A DNA stretch of 64,000 nt from Spinacia oleracea (GCF_020520425.1 NC_079489.1:19368001-19432000), one strand, 5' to 3'; positions 45,320 through 57,434 are shown, counted from the first letter of the stretch. Notes: generated by a model from the sequence alone, not told the origin. Made by a program: numbers and translations.

Positions 45320-45496
45320 CAGGGACGGATCTTTGTTGTGGCTGGGGTGAGCCTGGCCCCCTCGGCCAAAAAATTATGTAGTGTATTTTTAGTTACGGTC
45401 CCTCCAAAATTTGTGTATAATTGTATAATTACATAGTATATTGCTCGATTTTTTTCTACCGGCCCCCCTCGTAAAACCGTTCAAGGTCCGCCACCG
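45320..45496. mobile_element. Small hAT-type MITE, 177 bp
   Basis: Perfect 8-bp duplication GTTGAGGG (45312-45319 and 45497-45504). Ends are CAGGGACGGATCTT and AAGGTCCGCCACCG, imperfect inverted repeats (reverse complement CGGTGGCGGACCTT). The interior is non-coding with CCCCCTC-type tracts on each side. An 8-bp duplication is the hAT hallmark. Confidence 0.78.
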
Positions 45497-45917
45497 GTTG
45501 AGGGTGATGGATTTAGAAAGTACTCCGTACATAAACTCGATGACAATATTGAATTGAAGGGAGTTACATTATGATACATACTCCGTATTACAATTGGGAA
45601 TTACATTTTACACCGTGTGGAAGAAATTAAAGTGTATATCAAATTATCAATCATATCAAATTAAAGGCCGGTAAATTAATAAGCTATACAACATTACAAT
45701 GTCTTTCGAGTAGAATTATCTTCCATGAGTCAAATTAGAAAGAGATATCCTTTGCAAGGTACGTAGTACGGAGTACTAATAATAATGCTTTGAAAGATGC
45801 TACAGAGTAAGGGTTCTGATGTTGATTAAGTGTTTATTTTTTTTAATTTTTTTTCAGGGTAAAGATTAGTGCATATATTAATTTAGGGACAAAATGTTCA
45901 TAAGTACACACGGAGCT

Positions 45918-46045
45918 TTCTACTGGCCATCGTCCAGGAACTTTCCTCGACCCCGCAAAGATGACATCCGCCGTCTGGTTACGGGCTATTACACCCATCC
46001 CAACCCAACCATCTTCTCCAAGGTACGCATCGCATTTGATTAAGT
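45918..46045 (-). pseudogene. RNase H-like fragment, probably LINE-derived
   Basis: The minus frame reads KCDAYLGEDGWVGMGVIARN, then ADVIFAGSRKV and WPVE, the pattern of the RVT_3-type RNase H-like domain found at the end of plant LINEs and related proteins. It covers only about 40 residues, with no partner RT or promoter. A remnant, not a gene. Confidence 0.7.
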
Positions 46046-47645
46046 ACTTTTCAAGTGTAGAGAGAGTCACAAATGTTATAATTCAAACGATTTTTTAATT
46101 TTAATCTCATAATGTGTTAGATTCATCTCTCAATACTTTTACCAACTTATCTATTTGATCAACATCCATAGTCTGATGTTGATTGTGAGCAAAATGATCG
46201 AGCGGTTTTCATAGGAAATTATTTGTTGTTTATTTGTTACTCGTATTTTGTATTTTTTTCTTTGTACACGTGCAGTGATAATCCTATTTAACGTGTAGGT
46301 CGAAAAAGTCTTCCTTATAATATCCATTTACCAATGATAGGTCCATAACTCCATAGTTGATGGTATGTCTTAGACATCGTGAGATCGTCTTACTCTTCGT
46401 ATAAACTTACTAAACAAAACACATTGAGATTGAATTTTAAATGGGATTCATGAATCAAGTGTGGCTCTATAAAGTTGACACATCATAATCCCAATAATTA
46501 AAATACCTTTTTTTAAAAACAAAACTTTGAAGTTATGATAGATTAGGTTGCATGAAATGTACAAGTAGGTCAACAAGGATCACATGAGGCTTATTCCAAG
46601 AATAAAACTAGCGTGAAACAAGGCAACGTGGTTTCATACTTTCATGTTTTCACGATATCTTTAATTTAACCAGTTATAATAATTAGTGAAGTGTATAATA
46701 ATGACCCACTTTATTATTGTCTCCGTAAATTAGCAATGTTGTTAGGGATAACGAACCGAGATATGCTAGGCTTTTTAAATCGGCAATTTTTCTGTAAACA
46801 ACCTTATCGAAAAAACCGTTTTGATTGCTTGACATGTGACTAATGAGTTCATCACTTAAAGGTTCAGCGTATCTCCATAATCCAAGGTATCATCACTACA
46901 TGTGTCGTTATTTCTTACATGTGACTTGACGTCATCGTGCTATGTTATACGCCCTAACGCCCACATTATTGTTTATTGTGTCCTCGCAAAAAAAAAATGT
47001 TGTTATCCATCATCGAACTCATGAAATTCTCATATGTTAATGCAAAGATTTATCCATCATCCTAAAGATGCAACTTATGATTCTAAAACAATTAAATATG
47101 AAAAAAGTCGTTCTCATAAATGTATAAATTTTTAATATCCAAATTTACATGTATTGAGTAACAATTTATGAAGACAAGTTTTTTTCTTCATTTTTTTTCA
47201 TTAGATCAAACATAAACTATATAATTCACATAGAAAAGAATAGGAAAAAATACTGTTACGATTTCTTTTAGCTAATCAAATGTGTTTTTTTCCTCCAAAA
47301 TGTATTTCGACTTTGTAACACAATATGCAATTGTAACTTAAAATTTTTCTTGTAAGTTATCAGTAATGTAATACAAAAAATAAAGTTACACAAATATTGT
47401 AAATTACTTTAGTTTATCGATTGTTAGTTAACCAATTTTATTATTAAATTGCATATATAATCAAATCATATTATTCTCAAACTGCATATAAAAAGAATTT
47501 TCTAAGAGAATTTGAAATGAATTAAAAAAAAACTCAAACTATATGCAATACTCCGGGGCATCTCCTAGGCCACTAACTAGTTGTCATGGCCTTCATAACT
47601 TAATGTTCCGTATTGATTTTACGCGGTTGGAACTATGAAAACAAA

Positions 47646-47945
47646 CACAAATTCTTATTTAAAGGTGATGTATAATATATTTTGTATATCGGAGTAAGTC
47701 GAAATGCTTAAAGTTATCCCGATATATGTAAAATTTATCTATTTTTTAGTGATATTTTTCATTTTAATAAAATCATTCTTTCATAATCACTAATACGAAA
47801 CAATATATAAAGATAACCATTTAACCCTTTAAAATATTTATCCATCATTTTTGTTATCAGTAATATAAAAAATTAATCATAACACATTAGTGATAAAAGT
47901 TATAATATCTGGATCGATAAAAGTTATCACATATACGATAAAATT
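47646..47945. repeat. Dispersed repeat family X, copy 2 (divergent)
   Basis: Begins ACAAATTCTTATTTAAAGG and contains ATCTATTTTTTAGTGATA, TTTTCATTTTAATAAAA and CATTTAACCCTTT in the same order as the copies at 53605 and 57024. The usual right end (GCAAGACCTTTTGA) is not found. Confidence 0.5.
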
Positions 47946-48130
47946 TTATTATACCTTAATATTCTATCAAAATTTGTGTCCAACGATTATTTTTAACCAA
48001 TTAAATTCAATGGGGCATCTAATCTCTCACACTTTTTCGTTGGGGCATTAAATCTTTCCCATTTTTCCAATTTCAGATATTTGATAAAAGTGAAAAGTTA
48101 TAAATGTACGTAATTTACATTATTTAAATA

Positions 48131-48457
48131 CTCCCTCCGTCCCGGAATACTCGACCCGGTTTGACCGGCACAGAGTTTAAGGGACTTGAATTGACTTATT
48201 TAATTTAATAGGTAGTAGTTGATAGTGGGGTATTATTTTAATGTAGTTAGTGGAAGTTGGGTTAAGAGTGGGGTTGGGGGAGAGTAGGGGTTGAATTTTT
48301 AATTATTTTTTGTATGGAGTAGGAGGTAGGTGGGTTAATAGGGGTGGAGTGAGAAATAATATAATATTGTTAGAATATTTCTATTTTTAGAAACAGGTCA
48401 AGTATTAAGGGACGGCCCGATAAAGAAAACAGGTCAAGTATTCCGGGACGGAGGGAG
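48131..48457. mobile_element. Stowaway MITE, 327 bp
   Basis: CTCCCTCCGTCCCGGAATAC at the left, GTATTCCGGGACGGAGGGAG in outline at the right. TA target duplication at 48129-48130 and 48458-48459. The interior GTTGATAGTGGGGTATTA is shared with the copy at 57435. Confidence 0.9.
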
Positions 48458-49657
48458 TAAAAAAAGTAGAGAAATCTCAATGCACATTAATTAGTCGTTA
48501 AATCACGTGTAAAATACCAAACATAAAGAACAAAGAGGGACAGAGAGACTATCAACTAACACCATTGACATCAAATTAAATCGTCCTTTCACATATTTCT
48601 CATTCCTTGGCCATTCAAGTACCCGAAAATCTTTCTTCATGACTCCTTTCAAAGGAAAGTGGGTCCTCTGATAGTCATCTAAAAGGTTGGCTTTGGATGA
48701 GGAAATGTTAGTCGATCTCTCTGATAGTCATCAATACCTAGGAAAACCATGAATTATTAGATGACATGTGTCATTTCATATTTCCTCCAATAATTTGTTT
48801 TTTTTCTTTCAATTTTTCCTTTTGTTGTTTGTTTCACAAATTATTTTACAACTTTAACACCCCAATTCGTCTTCCATTTTCAAAATCAATTCAGCATTTA
48901 ATTCATATAACTTCTTCCACCCCATCTCCCTCTTTAACACTCGATATTAACCCACCATCTAATTTGTATATTTTTTCAACTTTCAACCCACTAAAATCAC
49001 AACCCCTCAACAAAATTAGCACTTTAAAATATCGCTTAACAACCATTATATAATTACCTGTTCATTGAACGAGCTCATAAGCTAGTTTTATTAAAACAAT
49101 TACTATATGTTATGAAAAAAACGAAATATACATTTTCCTCAATTATGGGAGGAGAAATTAACACAGACAATCAGTAAACAATTCGACCTGATACGTAAAC
49201 TAACCCGGGTCGATCATGAGTCAAAAAGCCACAATATAGCTAAACTCCCACCCAACCTAGACCGGCCCGACGACCACCTCTAGGGCTCTACGACTCTACT
49301 TGCATAATCAACCTATCCCTTCATTAATCCACTAGTTCATTCATTTTAGCTTTAGTGATAATTTGACAATTTATTAGCACAACATTCAAAATAACTAAAA
49401 GGCCACTCAACGTACTTTCTTTACACCAAAGCTCCATTATGTTTGCCTTTTGTCGTCAATAAGTAACGGTAATTTGGTATTGATCCTCTACCGTTTCCCT
49501 CCATCTTTTCATCTTCCTTTAACTAACTTTTCAACTGCCACCAGAGGTCATTTTCGTCATTTCCACTTGAAATTCTCACATATTATTAAAAAACTTAAAC
49601 AAATAATTAAAAAGTTCCTCTTATGTTTTTTTTTTAAAAAAATAACCTTTAAATTCC
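48458..49657. other. Intergenic region upstream of PG1
   Basis: AT-rich, no coding gene supported (the 95-aa frame at 48766 is low-complexity). The last part should contain the PG1 promoter. Confidence 0.45.
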
Positions 49658-49665
49658 TATAAATA
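49658..49665 (+). promoter_or_regulatory. TATA box of PG1 (predicted)
   Basis: TATAAATA within TTCCTATAAATACCC, about 240 bp before the PG1 start codon. The leader that follows contains four TCCAAGGAAAT/TTCCTTGGA words (49786-49880) able to pair with one another. Confidence 0.6.
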
Positions 49666-49903
49666 CCCTTTTTATTTAATGCTTCCTAAACCAACCCAAT
49701 ACTAGCTCTTACAAGTTACAATAGTACAATACACTAAACTCCTAAACCTTTAAAATTTGGTCCCTCTAGAATTTGGGAGGTGATCAATCCAAGGAAATTT
49801 TTACTTCATCCAAGGAAATTCACATTTTTTCAAAGTTGATTTCCTTGGAAGAAGTGATTTATTCCTTGGATTTATCATTTCCCCTAGAATTTGGTAAAGC
49901 AAA

Positions 49904-52233
49904 ATGGGGAGAACACTCAAAATTGCTCTCTTAACATTTACTCTCTTACATTGTGCTCTAACTATAGTAGCTAAAGGGGGTGCCATGTACAATGTGGCGA
50001 AATTGGGGGCGATACCGGACGAGAAAACGGATTCGTCAAAGGCATTTGTGGACGCATGGGCCGCCGCCTGTGGATCAACAGGGAGGCCCACAATTCACGT
50101 GCCACCGGGCCGATACATGATCCGAAATGCTATAACCTTCTCAGGGACGAAATGCAAGAACAAGGGTGTTAACTTTGATATTAAAGGAACCCTTGTTGCC
50201 CCTTCGAATTTCCATATTCTGGGAAACTCTGTTACGTGGCTTGCTTTTGAGTATGTCACCGGAGTGTCGATCTCTGGTGGGGTATTGGATGGTCAAGGTG
50301 CTGGTTTGTGGGCTTGTAAGACTTCCGGCAAAGGCGGCTGCCCCAGTGGTGTTACGGTGAGTCACAATAAATCTATTACTAATTCTTTTCAAGTCATGCT
50401 AGTATATGAATCTGGTCACCAAATAAGGGAAAATAATGTAATTTGCTCAAACAAGTCTCATATTGTACATTTTTAAAACAGAGTACGGGTTATGTTTCAT
50501 GCACAAGGGAATAAAATTTAGGCTCCATCTATTATTGGTCTGTGATTGAACCACTGAGGGGGAGGGGGAGGGGGAGGGGGAGGGGGATTCAAATTTGCAA
50601 CCTATTGTGCATAAGTCCTCAATTTTAACCACCAGGTTAAGACATCATTGGTTCTGACAAGATAAATACTTCCCATATTTGCTGAATATAATGTGAGTTT
50701 GTTTTGGAGAAATTTGATTGTTGGCATGTAAATCATAAAAATAAGTAAAAGGAGTAGCTTACATGTGAACTGATCCAGATTGTACGGGTTTGAAACACGA
50801 AATTAATCTTAGCATAAGCCATGGAGTATGTTTAACATTATAGCATACTATGTCAAAAAAAAAAAAAAAACATTATAGCATAAATAGTTCACAACATATT
50901 TAATAATTGTAAAGAAGCTAATAAATTGGACCTGAAATGCCATGTGATTGGGTGCTAATCAAGGTGCAACATTCAGAGAAAATAAATAACTTCATGTTTT
51001 ATTTTGATTGGAATAAAATAGTTTTAAGTTTGTTCCTTCAAAATATGTTATGCATTAGAGAATAAGGTCCACTTTTCTGCACACTTATTTTTATGATTGT
51101 AGTCGGGAAATACATAATTATGGAAAATGCCGTATTTTGTACTCCGTTTACTACTTTTTTTTTTTTGACGATAATATACTACGTACTTTCTTTGTCCCTT
51201 TTTAATTATTCTTTATATATCATGCACGCGATTTAACCTTGTTGTTATGGTGTGTGCAGAATCTTGGGTTCACAAACTCGAAAAACATAGTGATAAAAGG
51301 ATTAACATCAGTAAACAGCCAATTATACCACATAGTATTTGTTGGTTGCAAGAATGTGAAAGTTGAAGGAACAAAAGTCTCCGCACCCGAGTCAAGTCCT
51401 AATACTGATGGAATTCATGTACAATTATCAACTGGTGTAAGTATTCAAAGTTCGAGCATTCGTACTGGGGATGATTGTATATCAATTGGTGCCGGAACCA
51501 CCAATATGTGGATGGAGAACATCAAATGCGGACCTGGTCATGGTATTAGGTATTTCATTTCTTCGAATTCCATTCAAATTCAACACACGTACTAAACTTG
51601 TTCAATTCGTTACACAGGATTTTTTTATACCAATAAAAAGAATCTTATTTATTTATTTATTTATTATGTGCAGCATTGGAAGTTTAGGGAAACAGATGAA
51701 TGAGCCTGGAGTCCAAAACATAACATTAAAGACTGCAACATTTACCGGGACTCAAAACGGTGTAAGAATCAAGTCTTGGGGAAGGCCTAGCAACGGATTT
51801 GTTAAAGATGTGTTGTTCCAACATATTACTATGGTTAATGCTCAAAATCCCATCATCATTGATCAAAATTATTGCCCTGGAAACAAAGGTTGCCCGGGAA
51901 AGGTAGGGAACCTTAACAATTTTAATTTCTACCAATTTTCGACTTGTTATATATATATATATATATATATATATGGAGATTATACTAAGTAAATTTTGGT
52001 GCATTTATTCACAGGTTTCGGGAGTAAGAATCGATGGCATAACATACCAAGATATACATGGAACATCCGCTTCACCGGTCGCTATACATTTTGATTGTAG
52101 TGCAATAAACCATTGTACAGGTCTAAGATTGGAGGACGTAAAGCTAACACACAACAGCAAACCAGCCACCTCTATTTGTGCCTTTGCTGGTGGATTAACC
52201 TATGGATTAGTTCAACCTAAAAGCTGTTTATAG
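49904..52233 (+). CDS. PG1: exopolygalacturonase-type GH28 polygalacturonase, 396 aa
   Basis: Four exons with GT-AG borders and consistent phases: 49904-50356, 51260-51549, 51674-51902, 52015-52233 (1191 nt). The N-terminus is a secretion signal (KIALLTFTLLHCALTIVA), so the protein should reach the cell wall. The mature part starts YNVAKLGAIPDEKTDSSKAF. All four GH28 motifs are present: SPNTDG, TGDDCIS, GPGHGISIGSLGK (formed across the exon 2/3 join) and VRIKSW. It hydrolyses alpha-1,4-galacturonan in pectin; resemblance is to the pollen-type exo-acting clade, and exo action is inferred. PG1 converges with PG2, with about 860 bp between stops. Length is normal for the family. Confidence 0.95.
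50357..51259 (+). other. PG1 intron 1 (903 bp)
   Basis: Bounded by GTGAGT and TGTGTGCAG. It contains the GGGGGA microsatellite, an A run near 50855, and otherwise AT-rich sequence. Confidence 0.85.
50556..50587 (+). repeat. (GGGGGA)n microsatellite, potential G-quadruplex
   Basis: Five consecutive G-runs of four to five bases separated by single A residues on the coding strand, in PG1 intron 1. Confidence 0.9.
51948..51974. repeat. (TA)n microsatellite in PG1 intron 3
   Basis: About thirteen TA units between exon 3 and exon 4 of PG1. Confidence 0.9.
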
Positions 52234-53091
52234 GGACTAAGTTATCGGTTTTTTCTGTTAATTATTCTTTCCCTTTTATTTAATCAGGGAAACTGGAAAG
52301 GGTACGTGTTCCACTAATTGATTTTCATCACAGGAGGGTTTCGGAAGTGCATGTAATTATGTTCATAGTATATGCCTCCAAACGTAAGTTGATTTGATTA
52401 TCAATTTTGTAACTAAAATAGGTGTTGTTTGCATGTATCATTAATTTGTTGATTTAAATTTCAAAGAATTCGAAAGTGTATTTTTATTTTATTTTATTTT
52501 TTTTAAAAGTTGTACAAGGGGTAACTAGGTGATCTTTTTCTCATAAGATCGAGTGAATCTTAATTTGATTGAAAGTGTATTTTTATTCATAAACATATAT
52601 TTATGTTGTCATTCTCTTTCTTTGGCCAAATTTTATGGTTATATAAAATGTTTTAGTTATTTTCTTTAATATGCTTTTCCAGTTCAGCTTAATTATTTTA
52701 TTGATGTGAATACAAGGTTAAGACTTGACAGAACATGCAAACACTTGTGTTGGCTTGGGCATGTAGATGCTTCTAGCTTGGAATGTTTCTTAAAGCAAGA
52801 GTACTTTTTAGGTTCATTTCGATTTACACTTTTTAAATGTCTAACCTATTATAATTTTTATTTTAATGATAAAAGTTGTGTGTTAGGAAACGTAAAATTC
52901 TAAAAGTTGTTTGTAGTAGTATATATTACAAAATAAATAAATAAATATAAAGCGAAGCCAATGATAATAGAGCAAAGAAGTATATAACAAAATAAAACTA
53001 ACTCAAATCATAATGCATGTAGTATGTTTCACGCAACAAAAAATATATAATTATGAAGTCCGATGTGTGTGAAAACTGAAAAATAAAAGTC
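52234..53091. other. 3' intergenic region between convergent PG1 and PG2
   Basis: AT-rich. The 3' UTRs and polyadenylation sites of both genes must lie here; several AATAAA/AATAAATAAA strings occur (for example around 52930), but none is singled out. No other gene seen. Confidence 0.5.
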
Positions 53092-54789
53092 CTAATTATT
53101 TACTTCAATCAAGCAACTTTTAGGTTGAACTACTCCATAGGTAGATCCCTCACAATTGCTACAAAATGCCGAAGCCCGTTTATTTTTGTGAGTTAAATGG
53201 ATGTCGTGCAGTTTTATACCCGAACAGTAGTGCTTGGAACTGCAATCAAATTTCACAGCGATAGGTGTTGCTGATGATCCATGGATATCTTCATAAGTCA
53301 CATCACTAACTCTTATACCAGAAACATCTCCTGGGCAATCTTTATGACTAGGACAATATTTCTGGTCAATGATGATAGGATTCCGTACATTCTCCATAGT
53401 AAGATGTTGGAAGAGAACGTTGCTAACAGACCCGTCACTTGGCCTTCCCCATGACTTGATTCTCACCCCATTTTCCGTATTAGTAAAAGTAGACGTTATG
53501 ACTGTAACATTTTGCACTCTTGACTCGTGTAAATCTTTTCCTAAGCTTCCTATGCTGCAAACAATTTACTTGGTCAATCAACAACATTATCAAATATTGG
53601 TCATCACAAATTCTTATTTAGGTGTACAATAAATATTGTATATCGGAGTAAAAGTTACTCATAATGTTTAAAAATTACCTTTATATAGGTAAAAGTTATC
53701 TATTTTTTAGTGATAATTTTTTTCATTTTAATAAAAATTATTTCTTGAAAATCACTAATAATGTATAAAATTAATCATTTAACCCTCTAAAATGTTCAGC
53801 TATCAACTTCTTTTTTTTATAATTTACTAGATTAAAGTTACAAAAAAACTGCATAAAAGTTATCTTGATGAATAATAAATTTATTGTACACCTTATGCGC
53901 GCAAGACCTTTTGATCAATCATTATATTCGTATAGAAGGAAAAGGGAAAAAAGAGATAAATACCTAATACCATGTCCTGGGCCGCATGTGATATCTTGTA
54001 TCCACAAGTTTCTAGTTCCTTGTCCGATTGAGATACAATCATCCCCAGTAGCAATGTCCGAGCTTAATATTGTAACATCGGTTGATGATTGCACATGAAT
54101 ACCATCAGTGTTAGGGCTTTGACCTGAAGCAGAAATCGTGACTCCTTGTACTCTCACATTCTGAGATCCGCTGATAACGATGTGATACAATTGGCTATCT
54201 AGTGAAGTAATTCCATTTATTTCAATATTCCTTGAATTTCTGAATGCTAGCGTCTGCATTTTAAGAAACAATTTCTAATATATTAGACAATTATTATCAT
54301 ATAAACAATTAACAACCTTAATAAACCTATACAATCGATTTTTCATAGTGTGTGCAGATACTGATTTTACTCTATCGTCCAGATTAATGTATCTTAATTA
54401 AGATTTATCATATTTGTTTAAAAGAAACCAACTTATTTTTGTGCGAAATTGGTTACAAAATAACTTGGTTTATGCGGGATTTTCTGAATTGCTTATGAAA
54501 TATCTGATTTTTAAAACTATCTTATTATTATTATTATGGAAAACACCAAAACGTTACAAGCTTAACAAGCTACAAAAATCAAGTGAACTACAAGAAGTTG
54601 AAGGGGAGCCGAGATACAATATGAGCCCCACTCCTCTAGCTATGGCGAAGAACCCGATCCTGCTGAAAATGTGGGCAGCTGCCCGTGCCTTAATGTCTTG
54701 AGCCTGGAGTACGTCTGGATTTAAGGAGTGCAACACGAGGACTTCCCAGGAGGTCACCCATCCTAGTACTACTCTCGCCCAAGCACAAC

Positions 54790-54840
<51 letters not shown>

Positions 54841-56697
54841 GTTATTATAGTATATGAATGATATGTACTTATCTTATATTATTTCATCTAAACAAAAAGA
54901 AAAACACTTAAAAAATGTTATACTCCGTGCTAAATACTATCGCACGTATACTATAACTTCCTCGTCAAAAAAAAAAAAAAAAAAAAAATTCTTTTGTTAT
55001 TTTGATGGAATAGGTACTCAAATCAAAGCTAAAATAAAAAGAAGAATACAAAATGTAACTATGGTAGTACTGCCTAATACGGAGTACTTTAGTAGATTTG
55101 AGTTCCCCATTATTTTTCACATATAATTGAATTAGTCCTGAAGAAATGGTTTGGAGCAGTAACCTTGTTAAGTAGTATTAAGTATATCGTTAATTAATTG
55201 AAATCTGGCAGAATTCTATTTGGATTAGGATTTAGATTCATGGTTAAAATACTAAAACTAACTGAAACTGTTGTTTTTGTCAAATTAAAATTGGTAAACA
55301 TTATCCGATTATAAAAAATATAAAGATTTATTACTTTACCATCCGATTCTCTTCAAATATATTTCGAGTTTAATTAATCTATCAAATGAAATAAAAACTA
55401 CTTGTTGTAAATGAAATATAATTTTCTGGATCGTATAGCTAACGTTATGTTTATTAAATTATCTAACAATATCTAGTAGATGATTTAGAATGAAACTCGA
55501 TTTTTTCCCTCATCCTAAACCCTAAATTATTGTTGAAGATAACGTCTCATCTCATTTGTGGCATACACCTCTATGGCTCTATCCAAATATCTTTAGTAGG
55601 TTTACTAAGTCATATTGACTTCTATCATTTTATATCATATATCTAATTAACATATAACATAACTCTATCGCATGCGTTTATCTTATATTAATCCAGGAAA
55701 GAAGTTCTGCCTTTATAATTTTAAAAGAAATTAAATTCAAATAGATACATTATGAAACTAATTGTCGTACAAATTAATTATTGAGTTCAATTAGCTTCAT
55801 GAACAGAATAAATACGTAAAAACACGATAGAATTTAGTTGTGCGTAGCTTAATCAAACAGTAACACGGTTCTAAATAATAGAAGTAAATAGATATAATCT
55901 TTCTGAATCTGCCCTAATACAACGTAGAGAACTAGCAATAGCTTTTATTTTGACGGGGTTGTAGAGAACTAGCAGTAGCTTTTATTTTAACAGGTTAAAT
56001 CACTGATAGAGTCCGCTTAAGCTTTTGGTTGAGTTGGTCCTTTGACACGGTATCAGAGCCAACGTGACGCAAAGGTCACGAGTTCAAATCTCATCCGCCC
56101 CGGCCTATGCTCCATCCACGAAGCTTTAACCTTTTGGTTGAGTTGGTCTTTTTACAATCACATTCTTAAAAAAGATATTTTAATCTCACATGGATAACTT
56201 CTAATTCTTAATTCTAAAAAAACAGAGGAAGTATTGGAACGTACCGTGACACCACGAGGGCAATCGTCATTCCCTGATCGCTTACATGCCCATAATTTAG
56301 CTCCTCTCCCATCAAATAGCCCACCAGTAACAGTAACACCGTCAACATCATGGAATAACACCAATGTCCCAGAGTCTTGGAGCACATGAAAATCAGACGG
56401 GGCTACGATTGTGCCGTTAATAATAACATCAATCCTACTACTAAGACACCCTTTACCATCAAGTTTGAGGGGTTTTCGAATATTAAATCGGCCTTCCGGG
56501 ATATTAATGGTGGACTGTCCTGGTGAATCACATGCCATATCCCAAGCCATCTTTAATGCTTTCGATGAGTCGGATTTCGAGTTAGGTTTAGCACCAAGGG
56601 TTACTATATCGTAGTAGTTGTTTCTATCATCATTTGATGCTGAAACTATCGTTAGGTTTAGGATTATGAGGATGGTTATTGCAATTATGTTCTTCAT
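53092..56697 (-). CDS. PG2: GH28 polygalacturonase with fused last exons, 401 aa
   Basis: Minus-strand exons 56245-56697, 53964-54253 and 53092-53554 (1206 nt). The start at 56697 gives a signal peptide (IIAITILIILNLTIVSA); the upstream in-frame Met codons would place the signal internally. Motifs SPNTDG, TGDDCIS, GPGHGISIGSLGK and VRIKSW are all present. Exons 1 and 2 are the same lengths as in PG1 (453 and 290 nt), but exons 3 and 4 are joined without an intron (CPGDVSGIRVSD), at exactly the site of intron 3 in PG1 and PG3. Intron 1 is 1991 bp and carries repeats. A secreted pectin-degrading enzyme; it reads as functional. Confidence 0.93.
53605..53913. repeat. Dispersed repeat family X, copy 3 (PG2 intron 2)
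   Basis: CACAAATTCTTATTTAGGTG, TGTACAATAAATATTGTATA, then TAAAAGTTATCTATTTTTTA, ending GCGCGCAAGACCTTTTGA. Shares motif order and both ends with 57024-57330. No terminal inverted repeat or transposase is apparent. Confidence 0.7.
54726..54786 (-). pseudogene. 5S rRNA-like 3' fragment (about 61 nt)
   Basis: The minus strand reads GTGCTTGGGCGAGAGTAGTA, CTAGGATGGGTGACCTCC, TGGGAAGTCCTCGTGTTGCA, which is the 3' half of plant 5S rRNA. The 5' half is replaced by (AAT)n and no T-run terminator follows. It continues into a 150-bp unique-looking segment (54560-54725), so it may be part of a 5S-derived SINE or Cassandra-type element rather than a gene. Confidence 0.8.
54791..54847. repeat. (ATT)n microsatellite
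   Basis: About eighteen ATT units next to the 5S-like fragment, possibly the tail or target of that insertion. Confidence 0.9.
56022..56148 (+). repeat. Retroelement scrap with tRNA-Met-type PBS and pol III B-box-like motif
   Basis: CTTTTGGTTGAGTTGGTC occurs as a direct repeat at 56022-56039 and 56131-56148. Between them are CGGTATCAGAGCC (initiator-Met primer-binding-like) and GGTCACGAGTTCAAATCTC (B-box-like). It could be an LTR edge with its primer site, or a tRNA-derived SINE. Confidence 0.5.
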
Positions 56698-56788
56698 ATT
56701 TTGTGCTAGTGGTACGTGAGAGAACAAGGGAAAGGAGGAAAAAAAAATTAGATAGCTATAATATGGCATCAACTGAATTAATGAGTAG

Positions 56789-56798
56789 TATTTAAATA
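56789..56798 (-). promoter_or_regulatory. TATA-like box of PG2 (weak)
   Basis: TATTTAAATA on the minus strand about 92 bp before the PG2 start codon. The match is weak and the sequence is AT-rich. Confidence 0.35.
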
Positions 56799-57023
56799 AT
56801 AATAACAAAAAAAAGTTAACCAACAATTATCTTATCACCATATAAACACTAGTGGTTTGCTTGAATTAGGACTTATACGAATGTAGGTAATTTTTATAAT
56901 CTTATTTGCATATAAACACTGGTAGTATCAATTGGGCTTGAAATATGGATGACTAATTAAACTCACGTATAACCAAATAATTTGGTGCATTTTCGTCATT
57001 AAAACATTACTCCATAACAATTT

Positions 57024-57330
57024 TCACAAATTCTTATTTATAAGGGGTGTACAATAAATATTGTACACCAGGGTAAAAGTTAATTCAAAACACTTAAAAG
57101 TTAAGCTTATATAGGTAAAAGTTATCTATTTTTTAATGATATTTTTTTTTATTGTAGTAAAACTTATTTCTTCAAAATCACTAATAATGTATAAAATTAA
57201 TCATCTTACCCTTTTAAAGGTTTATCTATTAAATTTTTTTATTAATATAAAAGTTAATCAAAACTAGGTTAAAGTTACAAAAAATGGGTAAAAATTATTG
57301 TACACCTTGTGCGCGCAAGACCTTTTGAAC
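57024..57330. repeat. Dispersed repeat family X, copy 4
   Basis: CACAAATTCTTATTTATAAG, then the interrupted palindrome GGTGTACAAT/ATTGTACACC, TAAAAGTTATCTATTTTTTA, and end GCGCGCAAGACCTTTTGA. This copy and copy 3 define the ~307-bp unit. Confidence 0.7.
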
Positions 57331-57434
57331 AATTTTTTTATTAAACTTACGTACTTTTGTCAAAAGTAATATTTTAAGTACTTTTCACTATATGAAATAA
57401 GCCAGCACATCATGCATGTGTGGCTCAAACACTA

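Larger units (their letters stand above)
45505..48130. other. Intergenic region with small repeat scraps
   Basis: No gene supported. It contains the RNase H scrap at 45918-46045 and a divergent family X copy at 47646-47945. The remainder is AT-rich with short TACTCCGTA-type strings. Confidence 0.5.
54254..56244 (-). other. PG2 intron 1 (1991 bp)
   Basis: Bounded on the minus strand by GTACGT and AATGCAG. It holds a 5S rRNA-like fragment, an (ATT)n run, a poly-A tract near 54968, a tRNA/PBS-like segment at 56022-56148 and plain AT-rich sequence. Confidence 0.85.

Noticed and set aside
48766..49053. 95-aa ORF upstream of PG1
   Set aside because: Low-complexity Phe/Ser/Pro/Thr-rich translation of TC-rich DNA; no TATA or conserved motif.
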